Program-made: the position numbers and the translations under genes
Assembly (NCBI RefSeq): GCF_001411805.1
Contig: NZ_CP007212.1
Location: 806,001-870,000 of the forward strand
DNA from: Burkholderia plantarii
GTDB taxonomy: Bacteria; Pseudomonadota; Gammaproteobacteria; Burkholderiales; Burkholderiaceae
DNA length: 64,000 nucleotides
Reading direction: 5' to 3'
The notes under the pieces: model-generated
The model's input: only the letters and a program-made list of their open reading frames with translations
The model's database searches: none
What the model was told of the DNA's origin: nothing
Shown: piece by piece, positions 56,587 through 64,000 of the stretch
Layout: the number at the start of each line of letters is the position of its first letter
Numbering within the stretch: position 1 is the stretch's first letter

Positions 56587-58200
56587 TCAAGCCTCCGCGC
56601 TGCGGCCCTTCAGGGCGAACATGCCCTGCGGGCGTTTCTGGATGAACAGCACGATCATCACGAGCACGGCGATCTTGGCGAGCACGGCGCCCCAGAACGG
56701 CTCGATCGCCTTGCTGACGAGGCCCAGGCCGAAGCCGCCCACCACCGTGCCGGCGATCTGGCCGACGCCGCCGAGCACCACCGCCATGAACGAATCGATG
56801 ATGTAGTTCTGGCCGAGGTCGGGCCCGACGTTGCCGATCTGCGAGAGCGCGCAGCCGCCGAGCCCGGCGATGCCGGCGCCGAACGCGAACGCGTAGGAAT
56901 CGACGCGCGCCGTTTTCACGCCGACGCAGGCGGCCATCCGGCGGTTCTGCGTGACCGCGCGCACGAACAGGCCGAGCCGCGTCCTGGTCAGCACGCCCCA
57001 GGCGACGGCCACCACCGCGAGCGAGAACGCGAGGATCACGATCCGGTTGTACGGCAGGATCAGGTTCTGCATCACCGTCACGCCGCCGCTCATCCAGGCG
57101 GGGTTGGCCACCTGCACGTTCTGCGCGCCGAAGATCATGCGGGTGGCCTGGATCAGGATCAGGCTCACGCCGAAGGTGGCGAGCAGCGTTTCGAGCGGGC
57201 GGCCGTAGAGATGGCGCAGCACGGTGCGCTCGAGCACGATGCCGACCAGGGCCGCGGCCGCGAACGAGGCCGGCACGGCCACCAGCGGATACCAGTCGAA
57301 GGCGCCCGGCGCGTAGCGCTGGAACAGCGTCTGCACCACGTAGGTGGCGTAGGCGCCGATCATCAGGAATTCGCCGTGCGCCATGTTGATCACGCCGATC
57401 AGGCCGTAGGTGATGGCCAGGCCCAGCGCGGCGAGCAGCAGCACGCTGCCAAGCGAGAGCCCCGCGAACAGCGTGCTGGCGATCTCGCCGCGCTCCTGCA
57501 GCGCATGCAGCGCGTCGAGCCCCTGCCGGGCGGCCTCGCGCACGCGTGCGTCGGGTTCGGCGTAGGCGCCGTTGGCCTGCTTCGCCACCAGCGGGCGCAG
57601 CTGCTCGATCATGTCGAGGTCGTGGCGCGCGGCCACCAGCTGCACCGCCTCGAGGCGCCTGGCCGGATCGGCGTCGTGCAGCGCGGCGATCGCCCACAGC
57701 GCGTCGAGCCGGCGCTTGAGCGTCGGGTCGGTTTCCTTCGCGCGGGCACGGTCGATCAGCGGTTTTTCCGAGGCGTCGGGATTCTTCAGCAGCGCATCGA
57801 CGGCGGCCGTGCGCGTGGCGAGATCGGGCGAGGCGAGGTCGAGGCCGGACAGCGCGCTGGCGACCTTGCTGCGCAGCAGGTTGTTGAGCGTGACGGGCTG
57901 GGCGTCGCCGGGCGGCACCACGGCGCCCGAGAGCGCGTCGCGGGTGCTGCCGTCGTCGGCCTGCAGCAGCAGCGCGCCGCTGTCGGTGGCGAGCGCGGTG
58001 CCGTCGGCGAGCGCGTGCAGCAGCGCGACCGACGGCGCGTCGCCGGCCGCGGCGAGGTGATCGATGGCGGCGAGTTTCGCGTCGAAGTCGTCGCCGGCCA
58101 GCGCGGCCGTGTCGGCGGCCTGAAGCGCGAAGGCGGCGGGGCTGCCGAGGGCGCATGCCGCGCAAACCAGCAGCACGCGCGTGAAGGAGCGCAGGGTCAT
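56587..58200 (-). CDS. urtB: Urea ABC transporter permease UrtB
   Basis: A 537-residue LivH-like permease. A signal-like N-terminus and an Ala-rich, presumably periplasmic domain (about 25-235) precede the membrane part. That part starts FAGLSLGSVLLLAALGLAITYGLIGVINMAHGEFLMIGAY. A loop with TRLGLFVRAVTQNRRMAACVGV and VVLGGVGQIAGTVVGG follow. The long N-terminal domain is usual for proteobacterial UrtB and absent from LivH. It lies 87 bp downstream of urtA. Confidence 0.94.
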   Translation of the reverse strand: MTLRSFTRVLLVCAACALGSPAAFALQAADTAALAGDDFDAKLAAIDHLAAAGDAPSVALLHALADGTALATDSGALLLQADDGSTRDALSGAVVPPGDAQPVTLNNLLRSKVASALSGLDLASPDLATRTAAVDALLKNPDASEKPLIDRARAKETDPTLKRRLDALWAIAALHDADPARRLEAVQLVAARHDLDMIEQLRPLVAKQANGAYAEPDARVREAARQGLDALHALQERGEIASTLFAGLSLGSVLLLAALGLAITYGLIGVINMAHGEFLMIGAYATYVVQTLFQRYAPGAFDWYPLVAVPASFAAAALVGIVLERTVLRHLYGRPLETLLATFGVSLILIQATRMIFGAQNVQVANPAWMSGGVTVMQNLILPYNRIVILAFSLAVVAVAWGVLTRTRLGLFVRAVTQNRRMAACVGVKTARVDSYAFAFGAGIAGLGGCALSQIGNVGPDLGQNYIIDSFMAVVLGGVGQIAGTVVGGFGLGLVSKAIEPFWGAVLAKIAVLVMIVLFIQKRPQGMFALKGRSAEA

Positions 58201-58287
58201 GGGAGGGATCCGTCGAGCGAGGACATCGCGGGACCGGCGGCGCGCGGCATGGACATGAAGCGCGCCGCCGGTCCCGGGGGCGGTGCT

Positions 58288-59595
58288 TTACGCGAGCGCG
58301 GCGGCGCGGCGGCGGCGCAGGAAATCGCCGATCGAGCTGACCACGTCGGGCTTGCCGGCGTTACCCGGGATGTACGGGCTCCACGGCTGCGCGCGGATCG
58401 TGGTCTTGGTGCGCCAGACCACGTTGAACTGCCCGTCGGCGCGGATCTCGCCGATCATGACCGGCTTGTGCAGATGGTGGTTGCCGTCCATCTCCAGCAC
58501 GAAGCCCGACGGCGCGTTGAACTTCTGGCCGACCATCGCCGTGCGCACCTTGTCGACGTCAACGCTTTTGGCTTTCTCGACGGCCTGCTTCCACATGTGG
58601 ATACCGACATAGGTGGCCTCCATCGGGTCGTTGGTGACGCGCTTGGCGCCGCCGGGCAGGTTGTTCTTCTTCACCCAGTCCGCGAACATCGCCTTGAACC
58701 TGGTGTTCTCGGGGTTGCGCAGCGACATGAAGTAGTTCCAGGCGGCGAGGTTGCCGACCAGCGGCTTGGTGTCGATGCCGCGCAGTTCCTCCTCGCCGAC
58801 CGAGAACGCCACCACCGGCACGTCGGTGGCCTTGAGGCCCTGGTTGCCGAGTTCCTTGTAGAACGGCACGTTGGAGTCGCCGTTGATGGTGGAGATCACG
58901 CAGGTCTTGCCGCCCTGCGAGAAGGTGCGGATGTTCGAGACGATGGTCTGGTAGTCGCTGTGGCCGAAGGGGGTGTAGACCTCCTGGATGTCGGCGTCCT
59001 GCACGCCCTTGGACTTCAGGAACGCGCGCAGGATCTTGTTGGTGGTGCGGGGGTAGACGTAGTCGGTGCCGAGCAGGAAGAAGCGCTTGGCGGCGCCGCC
59101 CTCGGCGCTCATCAGGTATTCGGTGGCGGGGATCGCCTGCTGGTTCGGCGCGGCGCCGGTGTAGAACACGTTGCGCGACATTTCCTCGCCTTCGTACTGG
59201 ACGGGGTAGAACAGCAGGCCGTTGAGTTCCTCGAACACGGGCAGCACGGACTTGCGCGACACCGAGGTCCAGCAGCCGAACACGACGGCGACCTTGTCCT
59301 GGGTGAGGAGGCCGCGGGCCTTCTCGGCGAACAGCGGCCAGTTCGAGGCGGGATCGACCACCACGGGTTCGAGCTTGCGCCCCATCACGCCGCCGGCCTG
59401 GTTGATCTGCGCGATGGTCATCAGCGCGGTGTCCTTCAGCGAGGTCTCGGAGATCGCCATCGTGCCCGACAGCGAATGCAGGATGCCGACCTTGATCGGA
59501 CCCGTGCCTTCCGCGGCGCGTGCGAACGGAACGCGCCCCGCGAGCGTGAGGGCACCCGCCATCGAACCGACCTTCAACAGACTGCGACGCTTCAT
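58288..59595 (-). CDS. urtA: Urea ABC transporter substrate-binding protein UrtA
   Basis: A 435-residue periplasmic binding protein. The leader MKRRSLLKVGSMAGALTLAGR has a twin-arginine pattern (RRSLLK), so Tat export is likely. The mature protein shows the UrtA blocks VGILHSLSGTMAISETSLKD, VFGCWTSVSRKSVLPVFEE, LLFYPVQYEGEE, GSDYVYPRT-like GTDYVYPRTTN and NGDSNVPFYKEL. It is the first gene of urtABCDE and would bring urea to the import system that feeds the adjacent urease. Confidence 0.95.
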   Translation of the reverse strand: MKRRSLLKVGSMAGALTLAGRVPFARAAEGTGPIKVGILHSLSGTMAISETSLKDTALMTIAQINQAGGVMGRKLEPVVVDPASNWPLFAEKARGLLTQDKVAVVFGCWTSVSRKSVLPVFEELNGLLFYPVQYEGEEMSRNVFYTGAAPNQQAIPATEYLMSAEGGAAKRFFLLGTDYVYPRTTNKILRAFLKSKGVQDADIQEVYTPFGHSDYQTIVSNIRTFSQGGKTCVISTINGDSNVPFYKELGNQGLKATDVPVVAFSVGEEELRGIDTKPLVGNLAAWNYFMSLRNPENTRFKAMFADWVKKNNLPGGAKRVTNDPMEATYVGIHMWKQAVEKAKSVDVDKVRTAMVGQKFNAPSGFVLEMDGNHHLHKPVMIGEIRADGQFNVVWRTKTTIRAQPWSPYIPGNAGKPDVVSSIGDFLRRRRAAALA

Positions 59596-60116
59596 CGATT
59601 TCCCCTTGACGTGTTGGCATGTGTGCGCCGGCCGGCGCTGTCGGGGAGGGACCACGCAAGGCATGTGCCAGAGGCGGGCAAACCCCGTGCCGGCGTGGTT
59701 TGGAGGGGGAGGCGACGGTGCCGCGACGAGGCGGGCGGCTCGGGTGGGCCGTCGCGGTGCAGCGGCGCGGGCGAACCTGGTGCATCGGGCCGCGATGCAC
59801 GATGCGGGGTCATGCGGCGCGGCACGGCCCGCGCGGCGCGCACGTTCGCGTGCATGGCGCGCACCGCGATGCGTCGTCGAGCCGGCGGTGGGACGGCGGG
59901 GGAGAACGGGACGGGGGACATGGGCGGCCGGCATGGCGCCCGGAAAACGCTGCACGCGAACGCGGCGCGGGGCGCTCGACATGACGGCGAGGCGGGAAGT
60001 GCGGCCCGGCCTGCTAAGCGTGGCCCGAAAACGCCGACGCCGCGGCCGGTCAGGGCCGCGGCGTCGCGGGATCGACTACCGGGCGGGGCGCCGCGGCGCG
60101 GCGCAACGGCGCGGAA
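59596..60116. other. Intergenic region upstream of urtA
   Basis: A 521-bp region between rhodanese and urtA, both on the minus strand. It is very GC-rich and presumably holds the nitrogen-regulated urt promoter. I could not identify a sigma-54 GG-N10-GC site with confidence. Arg/Ala-rich open frames are shadows. A 13-bp inverted repeat lies at 60035-60066. Confidence 0.35.
60035..60066. terminator. Perfect 13-bp inverted repeat after the rhodanese gene
   Basis: CGACGCCGCGGCC / GGCCGCGGCGTCG around a GGTCAG loop, about 50 bp downstream of the rhodanese stop. On that strand it is followed by GCGTTTTCGG, a weak T-tract, so it may end the pcm-rhodanese transcript. Confidence 0.5.
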
Positions 60117-60446
60117 TCAGTAGCGCGGCACGGACGGGTCGACGTCGCGCGACCAGGCGTCGATGCCGCCCTGCAGGTTGTAGAGCTTCGTGAAGCCGCG
60201 CGATTCGAGGAACATTGCGACCTGCGCGCTGCGCATGCCGTGATGGCAGACGCAGACGATCTCGGCCTCGTCGTCGAGTTCCTCGCTGCGCGCGGGGATC
60301 TGCTGCATCGGGATCGACACGCTGCCGGCGAGGCTCGCGGTCGCGACCTCCCACGGTTCGCGCACGTCGAGCACGACAGGCGCGGGGCGCGACGAATCGG
60401 CGAGCCAGGCGGCCAGCGCGGGAGCGGTCAGGATCTGCATCGGCAT
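60117..60446 (-). CDS. Single-domain rhodanese-like protein
   Basis: A 109-residue rhodanese (GlpE-like). It has VVLDVREPWEV at about 24-34 and the active-site loop CHHGMRSAQVAMFLESRGF, with the persulfide Cys at about 67, and ends NLQGGIDAWSRDVDPSVPRY. It likely moves sulfur to or from a thiol acceptor; the substrate is unknown. It lies 22 bp downstream of the methyltransferase gene on the same strand. An in-frame ATG two codons later is an alternative start. Confidence 0.9.
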   Translation of the reverse strand: MPMQILTAPALAAWLADSSRPAPVVLDVREPWEVATASLAGSVSIPMQQIPARSEELDDEAEIVCVCHHGMRSAQVAMFLESRGFTKLYNLQGGIDAWSRDVDPSVPRY

Positions 60447-60468
60447 GGGCGTGAGCGGTAAGCGGGAA

Positions 60469-61131
60469 TCAGAAACGGAAGCGCGACGGCTCCATCGCGT
60501 TGACGAGGTGGTCGATGTAGGTTTCGAACACGTCGGCGACGCGGAACTGCTTGTCGTCGATGCGCGTGATGATCTGCGCCTTCATGACCGGACGCGAGCC
60601 GACGAAGGCCGCGAGCCGGCCGCCCACCTTCAGCTGTTCGAGCAGTTCCTGCGGCACCACCGGCAGGCCGCCCGACACGCAGATCACGTCGTAGGGGCCT
60701 TTCTCGGGCAGGCCGCGCGCGGCGTCGCCGAGCACCACCTCGGCGTTCGTCACGCCGTTGTTGCGCAGGTTGTCGGCCGCGAACTGCACGAGCTCGGGAT
60801 CGATGTCGACCGTCACCACGTGCTGGCCGCGATGGGCGAGCAGCGCCGCCATGTAGCCGGAGCCGGCGCCGATTTCGAGGATGCTCTCGTGCTTCTTCAC
60901 CGCGAGTTCCTGCAGCATGCGCGCCTCGACGCGCGGCGCCAGCATCTTCTGGCCGCCGGGCAGGGGCAGTTCGAGGTCGGCGAACGCGAGATCGCGGTAT
61001 ACGGCGGGCACGTACTGTTCGCGCTTGACGACCGACAGCAGGCTCAGGACCTCCTGATCCAGCACGTCCCACGGCCGGATCTGCTGTTCGATCATGTTGA
61101 AGCGCGCATTTTCGATGTTCATGGTGGTCAT
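60469..61131 (-). CDS. PCMT-family methyltransferase (protein-L-isoaspartate O-methyltransferase-like)
   Basis: A 220-residue SAM-dependent methyltransferase. It has MIEQQIRPWDVLD, REQYVPAVYRDLAFAD, the SAM site ILEIGAGSGYMAALLAHRG at about 84-102 and VGGRLAAFVG. Overall collinear with PCMT, which repairs isoaspartyl residues. The family's T-I-S-x-P-x-x-V-A-x-M block reads KMLAPRVEARML, without the Ser. Isoaspartate repair is therefore not assured. An ATG three codons downstream is an equally good start. Confidence 0.82.
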   Translation of the reverse strand: MTTMNIENARFNMIEQQIRPWDVLDQEVLSLLSVVKREQYVPAVYRDLAFADLELPLPGGQKMLAPRVEARMLQELAVKKHESILEIGAGSGYMAALLAHRGQHVVTVDIDPELVQFAADNLRNNGVTNAEVVLGDAARGLPEKGPYDVICVSGGLPVVPQELLEQLKVGGRLAAFVGSRPVMKAQIITRIDDKQFRVADVFETYIDHLVNAMEPSRFRF

Positions 61132-61227
61132 GCCGCGAGGCGGCCGTCAGCGGGGAGATTAACGCGGCGATTGTACCAAACGACGGCCAATTTCAGCGCC
61201 GGAACAGGGCGGCCGCGCTGCGGGGCG

Positions 61228-61485
61228 TCAGCGTTTGGCGTTGCGGATCTTTTCCTCGAACGCCACGTCGAGTTTGCTCGCCTTGCGCGGTGCCGGCGGC
61301 GCGATGGCGTTGACGAACGCGACGAACTCGTCGGGCGGCAGCGGCGCGCAGAGCTTCTCGGCGGTGCCGCTCGAGCGGTCGGTCAGGTAGAACAGGTCGC
61401 CCGGCATGCTGACGGCGGCGTAGCGCGTGTTGCCGGTACGGGTCTTCAGGCGTTCGACCGCGAGGGTCGCTTTGGTCGTGCGCAT
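61228..61485 (-). CDS. Small hypothetical protein
   Basis: An 85-residue protein from the ATG at 61485. It has MRTTKATLAVERLKTRTGNTRYAAVSMPGDLFYLTD, CAPLPPDEFVAFVNAIAP and a Lys/Arg-rich tail. Basic, soluble, no signal peptide. The balanced composition, unlike the Arg/Pro shadows around it, suggests a true gene. Function unknown. The frame extends upstream to 61521, but the shorter start is more protein-like. Confidence 0.6.
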   Translation of the reverse strand: MRTTKATLAVERLKTRTGNTRYAAVSMPGDLFYLTDRSSGTAEKLCAPLPPDEFVAFVNAIAPPAPRKASKLDVAFEEKIRNAKR

Positions 61486-61580
61486 CGTGGTGGAGCAAAG
61501 AGCGGCGGGGGAAACCGTCACTGTAGCGCAGATGGCGGGGCGCCGCGCCTGCCCGTGCCGCGTCGGGCGTCGCGCCGGCC

Positions 61581-62972
61581 TCAGACGGTGCGCGAGCAGC
61601 GCCCGGCACCGGCGTTCGACAGGTAGGCGTCGAACGTCATCGCGATGTTGCGCACGAACAGGCGCCCGGCCGAATGGATCGTCAGGCGGTCGCGTTCGAT
61701 CGTGAGCAGCCCGTCGCGCTCGAATTCACCGAGCGCGGCGAGTTCGGGCGCGAAGCGTTCGGCGAAGCGGATCCCGTAGGCGGCTTCGAGTTCGGCGAAC
61801 GGCAGCGTCAGGTTGCACATGAGCCGCATGATCACGTCGCGGCGCAGCCGGTCGTCCACCGACAGCCGCACGCCGCGCACGATCGGCAGCCGGCCCGCGT
61901 CGAGCGCCGCGCTCCAGCCGGCCAGGTCCTTCGCGTTCTGCGCGTAGACGTCGCCGACCTTGCCGATCGACGACACGCCCACGCCGATCAGGTCGGTGTC
62001 GGCGCGCGTGCTGTAGCCCTGGAAGTTGCGCTGCAGCGTGCCGTTGCGCTGCGCGGCGACCAGTTCGTCGCCGGGCCGCGCGAAATGATCCATGCCGATG
62101 TAGACGTAGCCGGCCTGCGTCAGCATCTCGATGGCGAGGCCGAGCAGCGCGACGCGCTCGGCCGGCGGCGGCAGCTGCGCGTCGTCGATGCGGCGCTGCA
62201 TCTTGAACAGCGTCGGCAGGTGCGCGTAGCCGAACACGGAAATCCGGTCCGGCGCGAGTTCGATCACGGTGTCGAGCGTGCGCGCGAAGGTGGCCACGCT
62301 CTGCTTCGGCAGCCCGTAGATCAGGTCGACGCTGACCGAGCGATAGCCGACCAGCCGCGCCGCCGAGATCAGGCTGGCGGTGCGCTCGATCGGCTGGACC
62401 CGGTTGATCGAGCGCTGCACCTCGGCATCGACGTCCTGCACGCCGAGGCTCAGGCGGTTGAAGCCCTGCATGCGCAGATGCGCGAGCGTGGCCGGCACGG
62501 CCGTGCGCGGGTCGATCTCGATCGAGATCTCGGCCTCGTCGTCGGGCGCGATCGGAAAGCAGGCGCGCGTGGCGGCCATCAGTTCGGCCGTCTGCGCGTC
62601 GGACAGGAAGGTCGGCGTGCCGCCGCCCCAGTGCAGCTGCGTGATCACGCGGTCCGGGTCGAAGCGCCCGGCCTGCAGCGCCAGCTCGCGCTTGAGCCGT
62701 TCGAGATACGGCGCCGCGTGCGCGCGGTTGTTGGTTGCGATCCGGTTGCAGCCGCAGTAGAAGCAGGCCGTCGCGCAGAACGGGATGTGGACGTACAGCG
62801 ACAGCTCGCTGGCTGCCGCGCCGGGGTCGGCCGCCGCGCGCGCGTAGTGGTCGGGATCGAACGCCTCGTCGAACTGCAGCGCGGTCGGGTACGACGTGTA
62901 GCGCGGGCCGTTGACCGCGTACTTCGCGAGCAAATCAGGCCGGAACAATGAGGATGGGGAGCAGGACGTCAT
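61581..62972 (-). CDS. hemN: Oxygen-independent coproporphyrinogen III oxidase
   Basis: A 463-residue radical-SAM enzyme making protoporphyrinogen IX in heme synthesis without oxygen. It has RYTSYPTALQF (family N-terminal motif), YVHIPFCATACFYCGCNRI with the three iron-sulfur Cys plus the extra HemN Cys at about 66-76, WGGGTPTFLSD, IEIDPRT, LSLGVQDVD, DLIYGLPKQ, YIGMDHFARPGDEL and NFQGYSTR. These are true HemN features, unlike HemW paralogues. The ATG at 62972 gives the family length. Confidence 0.95.
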   Translation of the reverse strand: MTSCSPSSLFRPDLLAKYAVNGPRYTSYPTALQFDEAFDPDHYARAAADPGAAASELSLYVHIPFCATACFYCGCNRIATNNRAHAAPYLERLKRELALQAGRFDPDRVITQLHWGGGTPTFLSDAQTAELMAATRACFPIAPDDEAEISIEIDPRTAVPATLAHLRMQGFNRLSLGVQDVDAEVQRSINRVQPIERTASLISAARLVGYRSVSVDLIYGLPKQSVATFARTLDTVIELAPDRISVFGYAHLPTLFKMQRRIDDAQLPPPAERVALLGLAIEMLTQAGYVYIGMDHFARPGDELVAAQRNGTLQRNFQGYSTRADTDLIGVGVSSIGKVGDVYAQNAKDLAGWSAALDAGRLPIVRGVRLSVDDRLRRDVIMRLMCNLTLPFAELEAAYGIRFAERFAPELAALGEFERDGLLTIERDRLTIHSAGRLFVRNIAMTFDAYLSNAGAGRCSRTV

Positions 62973-63130
62973 GATTGGAATCGACAGGCGACGGGCGACG
63001 CGGTTCAGTCTAGTGGCGCGGCGCGCGACCGAGGCCGTCCGATCTCGCTGAAGTTTGAGATGGCACAATGCGGGTTCGCGCGGCGGGGCAATGGCTCCGC
63101 TGCCCGTTTGACCCAGTATGAGCCAGTGAC

Positions 63131-63463
63131 GTGAACCCGGCAGTCCACCCCGATCCCGCAGCGCCCGCGCGCGCCGCCGCCCATGCCTGCCGCGAAGGTT
63201 GCGGCGCCTGCTGCATCGCGCCGTCGATCTCGAGCCCGATCCCCGGCATGCCGGCGGGCAAGCCCGCGGGCGAGCGCTGCGCGCAGCTCGGCGACGATCT
63301 GCGCTGCGCGATCTTCGGGCAGCCCGAGCGGCCCGCCTGCTGCTCGGGCCTGCAGCCCGACGACGAGATGTGCGGCGGCTCGCGCGGCGAGGCGCTCGCG
63401 TGGCTGACCCGGCTCGAGACCGCGACACGCCCCGGCTCGCCAGCAGCAGGAGAATCCGCATGA
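63131..63463 (+). CDS. YkgJ-family cysteine-cluster protein
   Basis: A 110-residue protein of the zinc/iron-chelating CxxCxxCC family (PF03692, YkgJ). CREGCGACC is at about 20-28, with further Cys at [13 protein letters not shown] and PACCSGL, eight or more in all. It likely binds a metal or cluster; the function is not known. Start: GTG at 63131. The stop overlaps the next ATG (ATGA). Confidence 0.85.
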   Translation: MNPAVHPDPAAPARAAAHACREGCGACCIAPSISSPIPGMPAGKPAGERCAQLGDDLRCAIFGQPERPACCSGLQPDDEMCGGSRGEALAWLTRLETATRPGSPAAGESA

Positions 63464-64000
63464 CGTTTTCCCGGACGCGCGGCCGGCGCCGCCTCGCGCT
63501 TGCCGCGCTCGCGGCCCTCGGCGTATCGGTGTCGCTGGCCGCCTGCGGCGCGACGCCGACTTTCCCGTTCATCCCGAACCACTACACGTTCTCGAAATCG
63601 GACGTGCAGCGGGCCGTGGCGCGCAAATTCCCGTACCAGCACACCGTCTCGCAGGTGTTCGAGGTCGCGCTCGCGAACCCGGCCGTGGGCATGCTGCCCG
63701 AGCAGAACCGGATCGCCGTGCAGCTCGACGCGCGCTTCGCGAGCCCGTTCCTGCGCGAGCCCGTGAGCGGCACGTTTACCGTTTCCGCACAGCTTGCTTA
63801 CGATCCGGCGAGCCTGTCGGTGGTGCTGCGTGCGCCGGCCGTCGACAGCGTCAATCTCGACGGCGACGCCCAGGCCTATACGGCGCAGGTCGGCCAGGCC
63901 GCCGGGCTGCTCGCCACGCAGTTGCTGACCAACTACCCGATCTACACGTTCAAGCCCGAGCAGCTGCAATTCGCCGGCGTAAGCTACGAACCCGGTACAA
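63460..64000 (+). CDS. DUF1439-type lipoprotein (3' end outside window)
   Basis: The first 180 residues are inside the window. An Arg-rich n-region and hydrophobic core end in a lipobox VSLAAC (Cys about 29), predicting a lipid-anchored envelope protein. The mature part ([25 protein letters not shown]... [18 protein letters not shown] [16 protein letters not shown]) resembles YceB/DUF1439 lipoproteins, which have a BPI/TULIP-like lipid-binding fold. CAGGAG precedes the ATG at 63460. It is coupled to the YkgJ gene. Confidence 0.82.
   Translation, partial: MTFSRTRGRRRLALAALAALGVSVSLAACGATPTFPFIPNHYTFSKSDVQRAVARKFPYQHTVSQVFEVALANPAVGMLPEQNRIAVQLDARFASPFLREPVSGTFTVSAQLAYDPASLSVVLRAPAVDSVNLDGDAQAYTAQVGQAAGLLATQLLTNYPIYTFKPEQLQFAGVSYEPGT

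Noticed and set aside
56425-60123. 1232-codon plus-strand open frame opposite urtA-urtC
   Set aside because: Long because of codon bias. The composition is Arg/Ala/Gly/His-rich without motifs, and the opposite strand carries three unmistakable transporter genes.

Overview
The window is a stretch of high-GC (roughly two-thirds G+C or more) chromosome from a betaproteobacterium, almost certainly Burkholderia. The evidence is the gene content and order: an rml/wbi-type O-antigen locus, a Kdo 3-hydroxylase gene between waaC and waaA, a ureDABCEFG-urtABCDE urea block, and a rubredoxin / yqgE-ruvX-pyrR-pyrB-pyrC-plsC block. Codon use is uniform. I see no tRNA, rRNA, insertion sequence, phage gene or CRISPR array. 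The species cannot be fixed from this sequence alone.

Left part (1-16 kb) is the more variable region. It holds a TauE/SafE exporter cut by the window edge, a LysR regulator gene broken by several frameshifts, a very repetitive secreted Gly/Ala/Leu protein, a fused dihydroxyacetone kinase, the tRNA 2-selenouridine synthase MnmH, a chloroperoxidase-type hydrolase and an AraC regulator. It ends with a probable acid-resistance set on the minus strand: glutamate decarboxylase, an AspT-family exchanger and a Tat-exported glutaminase.

Middle (16-27.6 kb) is housekeeping. groES-groEL sits behind a well-formed promoter with a perfect CIRCE operator. A diverged ThiD-like kinase, rubredoxin, an unrecognised 438-residue gene, yqgE, ruvX, pyrR, pyrB, a dihydroorotase homologue lacking its metal-binding HxH, a PlsC-type acyltransferase and apaH follow.

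Surface polysaccharide region (28-47.5 kb). The plus strand carries rmlBACD (dTDP-rhamnose), a rhamnosyltransferase-like GT2, an epimerase, a polyprenyl-P sugar-1-P transferase and a WbpM/CapD-type dehydratase. A minus-strand set runs toward it (flippase, GT2, GT1, galE and a second polyprenyl-P sugar-1-P transferase). Then come a phosphomannomutase/phosphoglucomutase, waaC, the Kdo hydroxylase and waaA. No polymerase, ligase or Wzm/Wzt ABC exporter is visible, and a 412-bp non-coding gap after rmlD looks like a place where genes were lost.

Right part (47.5-64 kb). Urease and its accessory proteins, including a UreE with an extremely His-rich tail, are followed by the five-gene UrtABCDE urea importer, with a small ABM-fold monooxygenase between them. 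The window closes with a rhodanese, a PCMT-like methyltransferase, a small conserved hypothetical, hemN, a cysteine-cluster protein and a lipoprotein cut by the right edge.
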